Below the pieces are notes generated by a model. It did not search any database and was not told the DNA's origin. It saw nothing but the letters and a program-made list of their open reading frames with translations. Position numbers and translations under genes: made by a program. A DNA stretch of 64,000 nucleotides from Elysia chlorotica (lineage: Eukaryota > Mollusca > Gastropoda > Plakobranchidae), in NCBI GenBank assembly GCA_003991915.1, contig RQTK01000167.1, positions 45,563 through 109,562 of the forward strand, read 5' to 3'. This document shows, piece after piece, positions 10,719-25,008 of the stretch (its first letter is position 1; each line of letters starts with the position of its first letter).

Positions 10719-13700
10719 CTGCAGAATAAACAGTACGTTACAAGAAATCTTATACAGTAAAACTCGGCAATACTAATATTTTTTATTTTTCCTAATAACT
10801 CTTGTTATAGCAAGGGTCCTCATTATTATCTAAATCATAATGAGACTCAAAGAGGAGGTAAGGGGTGGGGGTTGTGATTGGCTTAACACCATCTAGATAC
10901 AATGTTGTACATGCAATGTAGGTGAAGGCACTGGATTGCTAGCAATGAGTCACATAACTTGCGGAAAACTTGTGTTTGTATTATGGTTCTCAACAAATGG
11001 TAGAAACATAATTAAAAAATAAATTGCATCACACTATCTACTCTCAGCCCTCCATTTTTATAAAGATATCTGTAGCATTTTCCCTGTTAAAACATGTATG
11101 TTTGAAAATCCAACAATGATTTAAAATAGGAATCATTTCACAATTTCTTTTCTGGTTTTTCAAGAATACTTGAATTTGGATGACTGGCTGTATCTCTGAA
11201 ACCATGTATGCCTTTTCTTTAGAATAAAATGAAAACCAGGATATACGCACCACTACTATTGATCAGGTTGATCGTTCTGAAGAAAATTTTGTCTTTGTTA
11301 GAATTGAGAGGATCTGAATCATTTGAGTCATCATTCCAGCTGAGGATAAAATGAAATAGTACAAATTATAGAATAAGACATAAAAATAAGTGGCAATAAT
11401 AAAAATAGAAACTCTCAAAGAGACCTGATATTTTTGTTCAAATTTGTAATTAATATTTTATCTTATCTGCCTCCAGGACCTATGTGGTATTAATAGATAG
11501 ACGCTTCGACCAGACCAGTCATTTGACTCATAACTTTTGACCAGGTCGTACGTTTCACTCACTGTGCCGATTCCATCTATTGCTCTACCTGTCTATTGGT
11601 GTTTAATATATTAGATTCTAGTGAAGAGTTCCATCTCATTTCTACCATTACTAGTCAGTTACTTGTTAACAAAATTTTGTATTTTCATTTGGATTACTGA
11701 CTGTCGTTTGCTGCTGCAGTTCAATGAGTTGGTAACGTAGTTGATTTTTGTTTGTTTTTTTAATTTAAAAAAAAAAAGCGCTGAGTTTTTTTTAATTTTG
11801 TCCTACGATCATAAACAGGTTTGGTCATTAATTGACCTGTGTTCATTCGTACAAAATGTAAATAAATAAATAAAAATAAAGCTTTATTTGCAGCACTTCC
11901 TACGATGGAAATTTCAATAATGAAAAGAAGGGTCATATTTTAAGGACAAGGAGTGGGAAGAAGATGTTGCGGAGGCACACAATGGAGAGGTCAAGACACC
12001 AGCAGGTACCAGCACCCGAGAAGAGACTGGCACAAAAAGCAAGCCAAGAAATAATGGCTGTGATTGATAGCACTGGGGTAAATATCACTGACACACAGTC
12101 ATAGTGGCACAGTTGTTGGAGAACAAAGCAGACAATTTTCTTGCAGGCAAAATAAAAGATCATATATATGAATGGGCAGAACTAACATCTAACTACACAA
12201 TACTATCTTTGGTTTGTGGAATGCATATTGCGCTTCAAGTTCAAAATCCACCTGTTTATCAGCATAAATGCCCATCTGACTCAAGTCTTTTGATGAAAGG
12301 ATGAACAAAATATAGTAGATCAGGAGAAAACAGATTTAGTGGGGAAAAAAGGGGGTTATTAAAAACTCACGGCATGAAGAAGGTGAATTTATATCTACCA
12401 TTTTACAAGGAAAAAGAATAATGGTACAAAAAGAGTTATCCTGAATTTGAAGAAATTTAATTTGAACATTGAGTACAAAGAGCTCAAAATGGAGACTCTC
12501 CAAGTCTAGCTTACGTTAACACAAGATTGTTACATGCTAGTATTGATCTAGTATGAGCTCAGAGTCAGAAGGCAGAAAATTCCATAAATTTATGTGGAAA
12601 AGGCAGCTTTATCAGTACACCTGTTACAATAATGGTTTAGCACGATGTCCACGTTGTATACCACTCTGGTCCTGTCTACATAGTTACCAAAATCAGAAGC
12701 AATCATCACCTTACAGGTAGGCCTCCATTGTGACTACAAATAATAACAACACATGGCATTTATATAGCACATATATCACAACCCTATGAGACTGTCTCTA
12801 TGCGCGCATTAAAGCCTGGCATCGATCAGACCAAAATAGGGACGGATTCACATTTGTATACATTTTTTTTTTTAATGCATTGAGATTTTTCATAACTTTT
12901 TTCTTGGGTTTCCCAGCTTCTAGTTTATTCATTTATGGAAGTGCCATAGATAACTACCTTTTTTATAACATTACAGGAATATACAAGAAAGCATAAATAA
13001 TAAAAATTACAATCCTTACTAACATTCATTTTTTTCTAATTTATCTTTACCAAGCCGGAAAATGTTTCATCCAGGTTTTAAAAAAATCAAAATAATTCTA
13101 GATACTTCTTTATCAATCCACATTAGGTTTGAATTGACTTAAAAGGATATTTTACCAACAGCAGTTACATCAGTTGTGTGTTAGAATGATATTTAAGCAT
13201 GGACTAAACTTCATACAAACCTGTCCATTAGGATAGCTCGACACCAGATGCGAAGTTTGAGAGCTGCAAAATCAACGTCACCATCCTGGTTGAATTGTAG
13301 ACATACGGAATACGTTTGTAAAATGTAAGTGCAGACAGTAACAAAACAAATATGAGGAGATCTAATCCACAATTTAAAAATGTAAGTACTTTCATAATTT
13401 TCTTCCCATAGGCAAAAAAAGAAAATTTTGCATGTAGCATTCAGCGGAAACCTCATAATTCGAATTGCTTGGGATTTGATCTAAACTTGGAAATAGGAGG
13501 ATTCAAATTATAGAAGGGCATATACCTGAATGTCAAAAGTGTTAAAGTTAGTAGACATTTGCTTAAAACTGTGTTTATGATAGTTTTCTGTTGTTTTCTT
13601 TCTATGGCAAATTTCTCTTTTAAAGATAAGTCTTGGGAAGCAATAAGCAGTTAATTGTGCTTGACAAATAGTACTTTTCCAATGCCTATTGGTGGTGTGA

Positions 13701-16700
13701 GATTCGAGTTAAGGAAATCAAAGCAGAAAAACTATGAATTATGAGTCTGGTTTCATAGAGACAAAGAGAAATATATAACCTTTTCTCTTGTAAACTTTGT
13801 TTTTAGAAATTCAAATAATCAAACTTGTGAGTTTCCACTATATTATCAAACTGTAATGGATTATAAAAAGATTATTAAGTACTATTTTGTAACCCTTGAG
13901 CATAGTGAACTTTTGAGGACATGTTGACTTATTTACCTTTATTCTGTTCCATATGAATATTTTGACTGTTTTGACAATAGTGAAATACTGTAATTTTTGG
14001 TTTTCCAATTCTATAAATTAATTAGACGCATATATCACATCAAGATTCTTGAGTCCAAGTCAGTGCTATAGGGGTAAATCCACATCCTATCAATAATCAT
14101 ACTAGCTCGAATCATCTAGTTATGAAATGATTATTAGTTTGAATCATCAAATACTGCCACATCAAGGCAATATTCGATTAATTCATACCCCTCTAAGTTT
14201 CACAAGATAATATGTATACAGAGATGGAGGCTTCACATCAAGCTAAATATAAAGCATCAGCTCAGACCTCCTACATGACAGTCCAGAGCTCTCTTGACTA
14301 AGCAATATGGTCCTGTGATAACCTTCACATAAGCAGCCAACAAATTATAAGGGGTACATTTTACCAAGCAGGAGACAAGAGGATGATACACCCAGTTCCC
14401 AAACAATATCATGAACTGATCACGAGGTACTACTTACCCTATCCACATAACGAAGCAAGTCAAGAGCTTTTTTCACATCCAGTTCATTGGCATCTGTGTT
14501 CGTCTCACTCACATACATCTATGGGAAGGGGGGGGAAAAAGTTCAATAAGGAGAAAACTATTCTTGAAACAATCAAATACACCATATAATGAAATTTCTA
14601 TTCTACAGTGTATGTATTTTGGGTCAGATGTATGCATAAATCATAATAAAAGCTGCTTAACTATAAAGTAAAATAAAATAAAACTGAAAAAAAAACCCCA
14701 CTGATCTTATGACTAAAGAAATTCTCAGTCTTCACTGAATTCAGATTTAAATGAAAATTAAATACATCTTTCATATTTTCACTTAACATTAGGCTAGTAC
14801 TACAGCAAACTAATTGATCATTGGATGCTCAAGGGACCATGAGATTAAATTCTAAATATCAGCAACAACCAAAACAGAGTGACAGGTTGGTTGGTTGGTT
14901 TCTTAATGTTCAATGCTAACAACTATGCTTATATTTTGTGGGCTGACATTAAAAAGGCTTGAGTGCAATTTTTTTTCATTATGTTGGACTAACGTCTAAC
15001 AACAAAGGGACAGAGCAGGGATACCACAACTTCTACCTCCGCAGATCACATTGTACTGATACCAGTCAAGGACGAAATCCAAAAATGTTTTTGTCTGATC
15101 ATGGCATCGAACCAGAAACCTTTCAAACAGAAGCCCAAAGCCCCACCGCTAAGCCAGATCCATTTTAGAGGTAACATAAGACAATCATTTAATAGGTTTT
15201 AAAAGTATGCCAAAAAATATGAATGTTTAAATATCATTCGTCATGTAACAACAGCTAAAAGTATTTTCACATGATTTTAGATATTTAATCAGAAAGTCAT
15301 GGCATAGTTCAAGAGTTTCAGTTATTGGGCATTCATTTACAATGTCAGTAAAAATAATGTCCCCATGAAATCAAGTTTGGTTGTAAGAGACGCCAGCACT
15401 GTGACACAGATTAAGAGTAAATCAATTTACAACAAACTATTTCCACAATTTGAGCCTAATGTACAGGCTTCTAATGATCAAAGATGTATAACCTGTATGA
15501 TTTCTAGTCTATTCAAGGTATCTCATGTTTAGTAGGTAGAGATTTTGTACATTTTTCTCCAGTCACCTCCATATTGATAACCTTCATTTATTTTTTTTTA
15601 ATAGATGGGGGATATCATTTAAAAATGTCAAAACTTGTATAAAGCGCATAGAGAGCTAAGTGAGTTGATATGCGCTATAAAAATGTCATTTATTATTATT
15701 TATTATTAAACTGAACTTTTAAATAAAAACATTCAACTAGGTATATTGTACCTCAATCAATTCTTCTGGTGAAAGAACTCTCATGTTGTCAGGATCCATT
15801 CCAACATTCTGTGGAAGAGAGGGCAAAAATTGTTAATTTGTACAGGACTGAAATTAAATTTAATCTTGGTATAGTTAAAACAGAAATGAATTTATGATTT
15901 TATGAATCAGGACAGTTTTTCTCATTATTTGATCTGCTTTGAAACTCCTTATATACCTCCACAATGGGCATTCCTTTATCATCAATCTTTAAATTTTTTT
16001 ATTTTGTACACGACCCAAAATCTACCTTTTTACATTTTTTGTGTAAACTGGACAATGAACAATTTAAATGAAGAGAGTATGGGCTAAAATAAATTTTAAC
16101 TGGGTAAAATTTTCCAAATTAAAGATCATCATATGATAAATGTTTATTTACAGGATACTTTAATAAATTTACCTCAATAGTATGTGCAGGCAGTAATTCT
16201 TGGTGAGTAACCAAATCCAATTCTTCATTGATTACTAGAAAAAGAAAAAGTAAATGAAATGAAGCTGTTAATGATCTGAACCTGTTTAAAAATTTAATTA
16301 AAAAAATTATATCATTTTCACACAAACTAAAAGTTAATGATTGCCTACTTAGCATAAATTTTGGAAACAGCATTTTCTCTTTAGGCTGAAGCAACATATA
16401 CTGTCTCTACATTCTCTTTTGCCCCAAGCTACGTCTAAAAGAGTAGATATCTTCGTTTCTCTTCATTCCCATAAGACCAAAAAACATATCCTTATCCTAA
16501 ATTTGAATAACCTGGACAATAATTTTTAATACTAGATCTATATCCCTAAAAAAAAAACATAAATCTGATTCAGAAAAATTTTGGCCAAACTATTTTTGTT
16601 TAGTTTTGTTTCATTTTTTTATTTTTATCACTACTAACATTGGAAACAATTTTTTCATGCATTGTTAAGTGTTTTTTAAATCATTATTTTAAAAATATTC

Positions 16701-19700
16701 AATCTATTTTTTTTTTCATTCACATTTCATACTTGCCTTCAATGTTGTCTTCGAGGTTATCGTCTGTATCTTCAGCTGCTAAGGCTGCTAGCTTACTCAG
16801 GCTGAGAAGAGTCTGTTACAGGTTGAAATTTTAACAAATTTAATTTTACAATCACTAAAACATCATGGTCCAAGTGTAGATTAAATATATTTTTTGCGTG
16901 TAGAATTTTTAAACTTTAAGATATGTATAAAACTATACATTTACGTTTATTTGTTGCCTTCATCAAAGTTAAGAATTCAATTAAATCATTCTAAATTCTT
17001 TTTTTTAAAGCATTTTAAAATAATTTTGTTGTGAATTTATTTTTACCACTATGTTTAAATGAAAGGAGTAGTCCAAGCCCAATTTACCTTTTTCTTTTTC
17101 AAAAAGTTCCTTTCATTTGTTGCCAAATCTGCTAAGGCTTGTTGGGCCTAAAAAAGGTACAAAAGCATTTGATGTTAAAAACATAATATTGCACCAAGTG
17201 TGATAACAGTAGTGTTTGACAATGCTGAGGCTAAGAAAAACAAAGTACTGAGATGAAGAAAAAGAAAGCAGAGTTTTTACCAGGCTTTACATTACAGTTA
17301 GCCACCCCTTTTCAAGGTCCAAATATTTGTTTCCCTTTCTGTTGTTAACTTTAGACAATACCAAAAGATCAAGAGCCAAATGTCTCACAATTGTGAATGC
17401 TGGATAGCCATGAGAGAAAAAAAAAACTGTGGAACTGTGATCCAGTGTTGGAGAGATCACAACCATGCTCTTTATGAAGTGAGACAGTCTATTTCATCCT
17501 AGCACTTCTATTAGGGAGCCAAATGGTTCAAGGTTAACACAAATTTTTTGAAGGAAATAACTTTTGAGCACATAAGTAATTTTTCTGAGGTGAACATCAT
17601 AATTATGACAAAGTGCATTTGTTTGCATTCCTGTACATAAGTTACCAATGCATTTTCCTTTTATCCACTTTGTAATATACACTAAAAGTTAGCCCTCCCA
17701 TGCCTTAACTTTGTCACTAACACAGGTATATTTATAAGATGCCATTTTGCCAGGTAGGATGATAAAATAATGACATTTTAAAAAATCATATATATTAAGT
17801 AATGAGAGTTAATTTCTTTTTCAGGTTAGTGCAATAAAACCATATATACAAAGCAAAGAGATATCGTTCTTTAGCAGTTTAGTGTGATAAAACCATATAT
17901 ATGAAGTAATGAGAGTTGTTCCTTTTTCAGGTTAGTATGACAAAACCATATACATAGCTGCCAACTTTTGAGAAAGCAAATTCAGATTTTTAGCATGATG
18001 AGTCGCTGCAAACATAATTGATGGTCAAGCTTATTTGGTTCAGCTTTCAATATTGATTTAAACACAAGCTTAACTATAACTTTTAAAATGTTTTAATAAT
18101 ATAGATTCTACAATACGATATAGAGGGTAGCATCAGTTTGCCTTGAGTTGCAACACATTAGCGGCAGGCAACAGCAATCATCCGTTTGAAATAGCAGATT
18201 TAAATTAAGTTTAGATCTATGTTCCCGAATCGAAATGACAATATATAATCCGCAATAACCAAGGACAAACAACTGTTAGAGGTGAAGGTGTGCTGAGCAG
18301 AAAAACAGACTGTGAATTGACCGTTTGAGAATATATCTTATAGGTTCTAGGCCTTCTAGGTAAAACCTGAGTAATGAAGTTAATTGTTTTCCAATTCATC
18401 AGAAAAAAGTGGTGCAAAGGATGTACGTTAGGAAGATGTTTATAGAGAAGTGAAAGCTGTTTTCTGGATTACTTTCATATGGAGATAAAAATCATTGGCC
18501 AAATTTTAAAAAGTGAAGAGAATTTAAATAAATTAGCCTATTCTCATTATATCATTTTTTGTGATTTGAGTAATCAATTGTACGTGTCTGTGTGAAAGAG
18601 TGGCAGCGATTGTGCATAGCTCTACAAAATATGAAATTGTTCATCTGATCCTGCGAGAGTAAGAACTGTGAGGGGACCGGCGCTTGTCTGCAAAGATGGT
18701 TTAAAGTCTAAATCAGTCTAACTGGTCGCCCCAAAAATGGATTCTTGGAAACAAACGCTCTGCCTAGCAGTGACACAGGTAAAAAAAAACAGGGGATTCC
18801 CGTGAATGGGCCCAGTAAACGTATGGGCTAACTGGGTGTTATTGCCGAAAATGGCAGAAAGTACTGAGTGATCGACGGGACACCCAATTTTTAGCTGGAT
18901 ACCGTCAAATACATATTTTTTCAACCAGATACAGACGGACGTACTCGGAGGGTCAAGTAAGTACTAAATATGTATTATAAGTACTGGTTTGCAGCTATGC
19001 ATATACATGTATAGAAGTAATGAGACTTAGTCCTTTTTCAGGTTAGTATGATAAAACCATATTTATGAAGTAATGTGAGTTGTAAGCTACAAAAATACTG
19101 ACCGCAGCATAGTTCCCTTGTCTTATCTCATGCAACCAGCTGAGATACTTGACATTGTCAGCATCAAGGAAGTTGCTTAATTCATCCCCTTGCATCACGG
19201 GCTGGGCCAGGAGGTGGCTACGCTTGCCTTAAGTACAAAGAAATAGATTTAATTTATTTTATTTGCTGCTCCATTCACAATAGAAACAAACTGTAAAATT
19301 TATCTATTAAGGAGTAAAAAACTTAGATTAACAATAAAATAAAACGTTAAATTATTCAAAAATACAAATTTCGTTCCTTCAAGAAATAGCAGAAATACGT
19401 GAGTGAAGATTTATTGAACAAATGTAAAAAATCATTAAAAAGGAGCACAACTTACAACCATATTAACTGAAAACTTTCTCTCCTATGAAAAACTTAATGA
19501 CAAATAAATCGTTTCAGCTCACAATTTATTAATCTTCCAAGCCCTTATCAAATTTTTATATAGTGGATAATTTTACTAATTTTATATTTTGGGCATTAAA
19601 ATGAATTAATATTCAAAGATTACCTTCTTTCATGTACCAGTTAAACAAGAATTTGGAGAATCCCTGAAAATGTGGGGGAAAAAAAGATTCAGTAAAGAAA

Positions 19701-22700
19701 ACAAAGGCAAAAAAAAAAAAAAGAAGAAGAAGAAAATAAAAACAAGAAAAGTGCAGCTAGTTTCTAATCAAAGATTACTTACTTTTTCAAATTTGTACAC
19801 CTTGATATTGAGGGTTTTTAGAAGTATCAATATGTAAATGTGAATGTGTTGCAAAACTAACTTCATTAGTGTAAATCAATCATGGTCACCACAGCCAAGA
19901 TGCATGTTTCATGTAATTGTTAAAAAAAATAAAAGAGCATGGATTCTCCATTATCTTCATGAGCATATAGACACAAAATACAATTTCACAGATGGAAATA
20001 ACGCCTACAGCTTACTTGTGGGATTTTCTTTGGTTACAATTTAAAAAATTGAGATGAGTGGTTGTGTAAAATTTTTACACATTTAACAAAATAAGTTTGC
20101 ATTTTACAGAAACCATTCTTACAAAAAGTTACATCTTAAAAAATGTCCTGCATTTTCAAATAGCATTGGTTTCTAACATCTGTGATAAGCTATTTACTAG
20201 CCTTCTAACCCTGAGATCAATAGCCATTTTAAAAAAAATCTTTAATGCAGGTGGTTATTCATGGACTACAGTGGAACAAGAATGTTTTTGAACTTAAAAT
20301 CGAAATTTCAGGGGGTCTTCTTTCAATTTTCAAGAAATATGCAATGGAAAATTGGGTAATATACCTTGTTTAAACAAATGTGAAATGAGTTTAGTCAAGA
20401 AAGTAGGGGCCTACATAATAAAGGATGTTCATTTTGTTTTGTTTTTTTTCCCGTTCTATTTTTGCCTTTCTATTTTTTAAAATCATTTTTTGTTTGTTTG
20501 TTTTCATTTCTATTTGAATGTTGGAAAGAAATTTGGAATCCTTTGGCCTTGTCTATCTTTACTTTTCTGCCAAAAATTGTCGACAATGTAGAGTTCTGAA
20601 TTCGGTGTTTGCAACAGATTTTTGTTTTTGTCAATTTTTTCTTATCACAGACATGTAAAATATCTGACAATCTTGATCCAAATAAATTTATACCAGACCA
20701 TATCTAGCATATTTTTGTTTATCTGGTTAGGTTTTTAAGGAGTGACAGTGGGCATGTCTAAAACATTAAAAGGGTTGCTTGAATTATGATTCCTCTTTTT
20801 GTCTGTCTCTGTCTCTCTCTCTCTCTAGTTTGTTGACAAAACTTCTTTCAAGACTTGAAGTTTGGATTCCAGAGAGTAAGCCTTTTGTTTTCTTCATGAC
20901 AATGTTTCAAAATTTAAGTTTAAGTCATGAGATTTGTGTGACCAGAAACTTTACTTAAGATTTGCTCTACACAGAATATGAACTTATTAGTACAGTGTGA
21001 AGAGAATCTAGAGTGGGGATAACGAAAATGTGTGCCTTGAAAAAAAAAGAAAAAAGACCAGGTCGATTTTAATAAGATCCCTATTCTAAGTCAAGCTACA
21101 GTTGCTAAAACTCAAACTTGTGTAACAAAAAAATCAGCCACTCGCTCTTCGCTTATCTCTCATTCTCTTCCTTCCTCACCTGTCCTTTTTTTCTAGAGGT
21201 AGAATTCCCCCCCTTTCCCCCTTTTCAAGTTCAAGGCGTCCCTTGACCCCTAGTTCTAGATCTAGTAACCCTAACAATGCAAGCCTGAACCGCTGCAAAC
21301 AATTTAGCATAGGCAAAGTTTTTCCGCCGAGCAGTCACTCAGCCAGCATGGTCACATGCTCACAGACAGTGATAAGTGATGCAACAATGCTTTGCTTTGC
21401 AATTCAGCGTTAGAGAATGTGTTAAGCTAGGTTTAGATGGCTCCCGTTGATCAGCGTGTAACTGTAAAAAGTGATGCAACAATGCTTGGCTTCGCAAATT
21501 TAGTGTTGGAGACTGCATTGGGCTTGGCCCAGATGACTCGCAATGATAGGCATGTGCCTGTAAGCCTATTGCTAGTGCTGATTATGTAGGGAGAGAGGGG
21601 GTGATGGTAGGCCTTGTTAGCGATAAATTTGACGACTCATGACTGGAAGGAGTACCGCATTGTATAAGGGAGGGAAAGGTGTGTCAAAATGAGTGATTTT
21701 TAAGAGAAACTCGTTTATTCGGTTCAGCCGTTTTTGGTTTAAGTGTGTTCTACTGTATTTTAAAAACAAATTCACACAAAGCCTATTCAAACCTGGTTGA
21801 AGTGGTGATAGCGTATAAATAAAATTAGTTCTTAAAATGCAGTATTTAGTTTTAAAACCCTAAAAAATGGGTGGTACAGAGTAAAAAGAAGTACCATCAA
21901 GTATACAAATATTTTTATAACAATGAATTCTGCAGTCAGGCTTCATATCAACAAACCTTAGAGGCTTTAACAACAACAACAATAACAATAACAAAAATCT
22001 TTATTCACTTTTCACAAAAATAAAAGTACTATTTTATTATGACTACCAATAACACTAACCTTATCCGCATATTGCATGCGATATCGCTGTAATCTGTCTT
22101 GATTGTCTGTAGCATCGCAGATCCTCATCAGCATTTCAAAATCTTCATACTTCTCTGCTAAGGAAGCAGCTCGATCATATTGTTTATTATCCACTATAAC
22201 AACAACAACAAAAATAAAAAAACACAAAAGTAAATTTGAGAGTTGCACAATAAAGGTGATTATATAACTTTTGCTGTCACCAAAATCAAGTCTCTATTTT
22301 AAAATGCCCAATTTATTATTAAAACTAAGCTTTAAACAAAGAGATTTGCATTCATTTTCCTTATTAATACCGCTTTTTAGATTTTTATAAACGTTTTTCT
22401 TTACATATTTTTTCTGTGGAAGATTGTTGACTTTGTACTATACATGCCTATAAAAAAAAGATTCCTTGACAGCTGCTAATGGCGATTTTTAAAGTTCCTG
22501 TGATGCCAAAAAATTTTCCCATTCATCAGAAAGAATGATGGTCATAAGAAACCTCTATGTTATTCCCATAAAAACAAATCCTTCATTAAAGAAGCTTTAG
22601 ACATACTGCATTACACACATAGTTTTCACAACTAACATTTTTTCCTAACAAGAACTTTTAAAGGGTCTTTACTCCTATGTAGGTGACTGCAATATTGTCT

Positions 22701-24850
22701 TTGGAAAAATTGTATGCTTCAAAGTCTCATTAATTTGCTAGCTTTTGTCTTCAAGGATAACTTTTTTTAAGAACTCACAGAGAGAAATGATCAGACTTTG
22801 TCTCTTCTTCTCAAACTCTTTTTCAAGCTTGTTCCGATGGACACTTGAGTCAGGGGTTGTCTCCTCATTGGAGTCTAGAGAGCGAATCTGGCTGGCATAA
22901 CCATCCATTAGGATATCAGCTAAACCCACAATCTTTTGGTAGATCAAACCCTGAACATCTATCTCTCGGGCCTCTCTTATTCCATGTTGAAGACTAATAT
23001 TTATCTGGAAAAAATTACAATGACAATTTTATACCTCTACAGCCAACAACAATAATATAATAAAGCCCTGACGAAGACATGTATTGATTTTCGAAAATAT
23101 TGACCCAATATAAACAAAAAAGGATTGATAGCAGCAATTGACTTTATCCAGGTCCTAATTTTATGCAAGTTTTATCAGATTCTTAAAATTATAAAAATTC
23201 GAGACAAAGATCACATCACTTAGAATCCCTTGGGATAACCACCTGAGATATTAATCAACAAAAAATGCTGAATATAATCAGAAAGCAAAATCTGATATGG
23301 CTATATGTTTTATTAAAGGACCTTAAGGCATTTCTAAAACTATCTTGAAAGATTTAGCTTGAAAGAAATATAAGAAGATTTACACAAAAAAGTCATAGAT
23401 ATAGAACACTTTCTGTACAGCCACTTGCGGCTCCCAAATTAGTCCAGCTCTAGATGATGAGTGATGCTTTCCATCATCTGTGCCGTATGTTACACTACCA
23501 ATTATTTTTCTCTCAGGTAATCAGTAAACAACACTTCAAAGGTTGCCTACAATAATGAGCATTTTTGTCTTTTTTTTCCATCAGTTTTTTTTAATGACAA
23601 AATCAGACCTACACTGCATGAAAGACATTATGATCAATGAGAAAAAAAAAATGAATAGTTTCCAAACGATAAAATATGAAACCAAACCTGTTGTGTGATA
23701 GTGTCTCTGATATCTGGTGTGGCTGACCAAGGTATGTACTCTGGTATGAAACGGTCACCCTCAGAATACTTGATACTGTTCACCTGTCTGTATTGCAAGG
23801 CCAGGTGAAGCATTGCCTAGGGATATACACATATTAAAAAAATGGTGATATCAGCATTTGATTTCACTACAAACTTCAAACAACTATACTTGAGGCAATG
23901 CTGATACAATAATCTCACTTTTCAATCAATATGCCATTGAAAGTGGAACTTGAAAACATTAGGGTTGCACATTAAATACATGTAACAGCTACAGCATATT
24001 GTGCGAGCCAACACATTTGTCTATTGGTTAGTTTCTTGACATCAATTGTCAGTGAAGTTTGTTCGCATGTACGTCCTAAGTCAAACATCTAACTATTTGA
24101 GTTCCACAGATCCACAGCAATGAAACAGTTCAAGAGGCATAAATAATTTGTTTCTGTTCTTGAGTAAGGCTCAAAGACAGACAGGCAAGACAAATTGCCA
24201 TATTCAACTTTTTATTTGGTTGAGACATTAACATTTACTGTGGCTGTAAATCAAAAGCCAACAAAGAAAAAAAATGATAACATATACACATGAGGAGTGG
24301 AATATAAAATAAAAACCTCTGCGCCATAAATTTGGCTCTAGTTTTGTTTTGGCTACCTAACTCATGAAAAGCAAAAATGTCCTTTAAAGGTCTTTGTATC
24401 TCATCCCCTCATGTGTATATCACAATATTTTTAATTCTTCCTTATTTCAGGGTTAAACATAGCAATGATGAAAAAAGTAAACAGGCTAGCCTGTCTTGGA
24501 TGCAACACATTTTTGTAGTGAACAAAACACCATAGAGGAAAGAAAACCTGAAAATATTGTTTTTAATTATGAAAGTTGTTTTCAAGGCAGTTTTAGGTAT
24601 ACATATATTGAAGGAAAGAGAAACTCACCTCTAGAATAGTGTTGACTGATAGAATAAGATTGACCACAGCATGACTGGGTTGGTCAGCAGCTAGAAGCTC
24701 CTTTTCCCTAGCTACAAGGACAGGCATAATCTCAGACACTTTAGATACCTAAAATTGGAAGGTAAAAAGATTGTCGATTTTATGATTTTATAAACAATTG
24801 ACTTATTTTCGTTCAAATGTGTTTGTAAAGATAAAAAAGGACCTCTGAGG

Positions 24851-24885
<35 letters not shown>

Positions 24886-24910
24886 AAAGACAGAAGAGAG
24901 AGAAGAGAGA

Positions 24911-25008
<98 letters not shown>

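Noticed and set aside
16731-16737. GT donor (GTATGA) for NUP133 exon 28
   Set aside because: It would create a stop at the start of exon 29; the GC donor four bases earlier keeps the frame.
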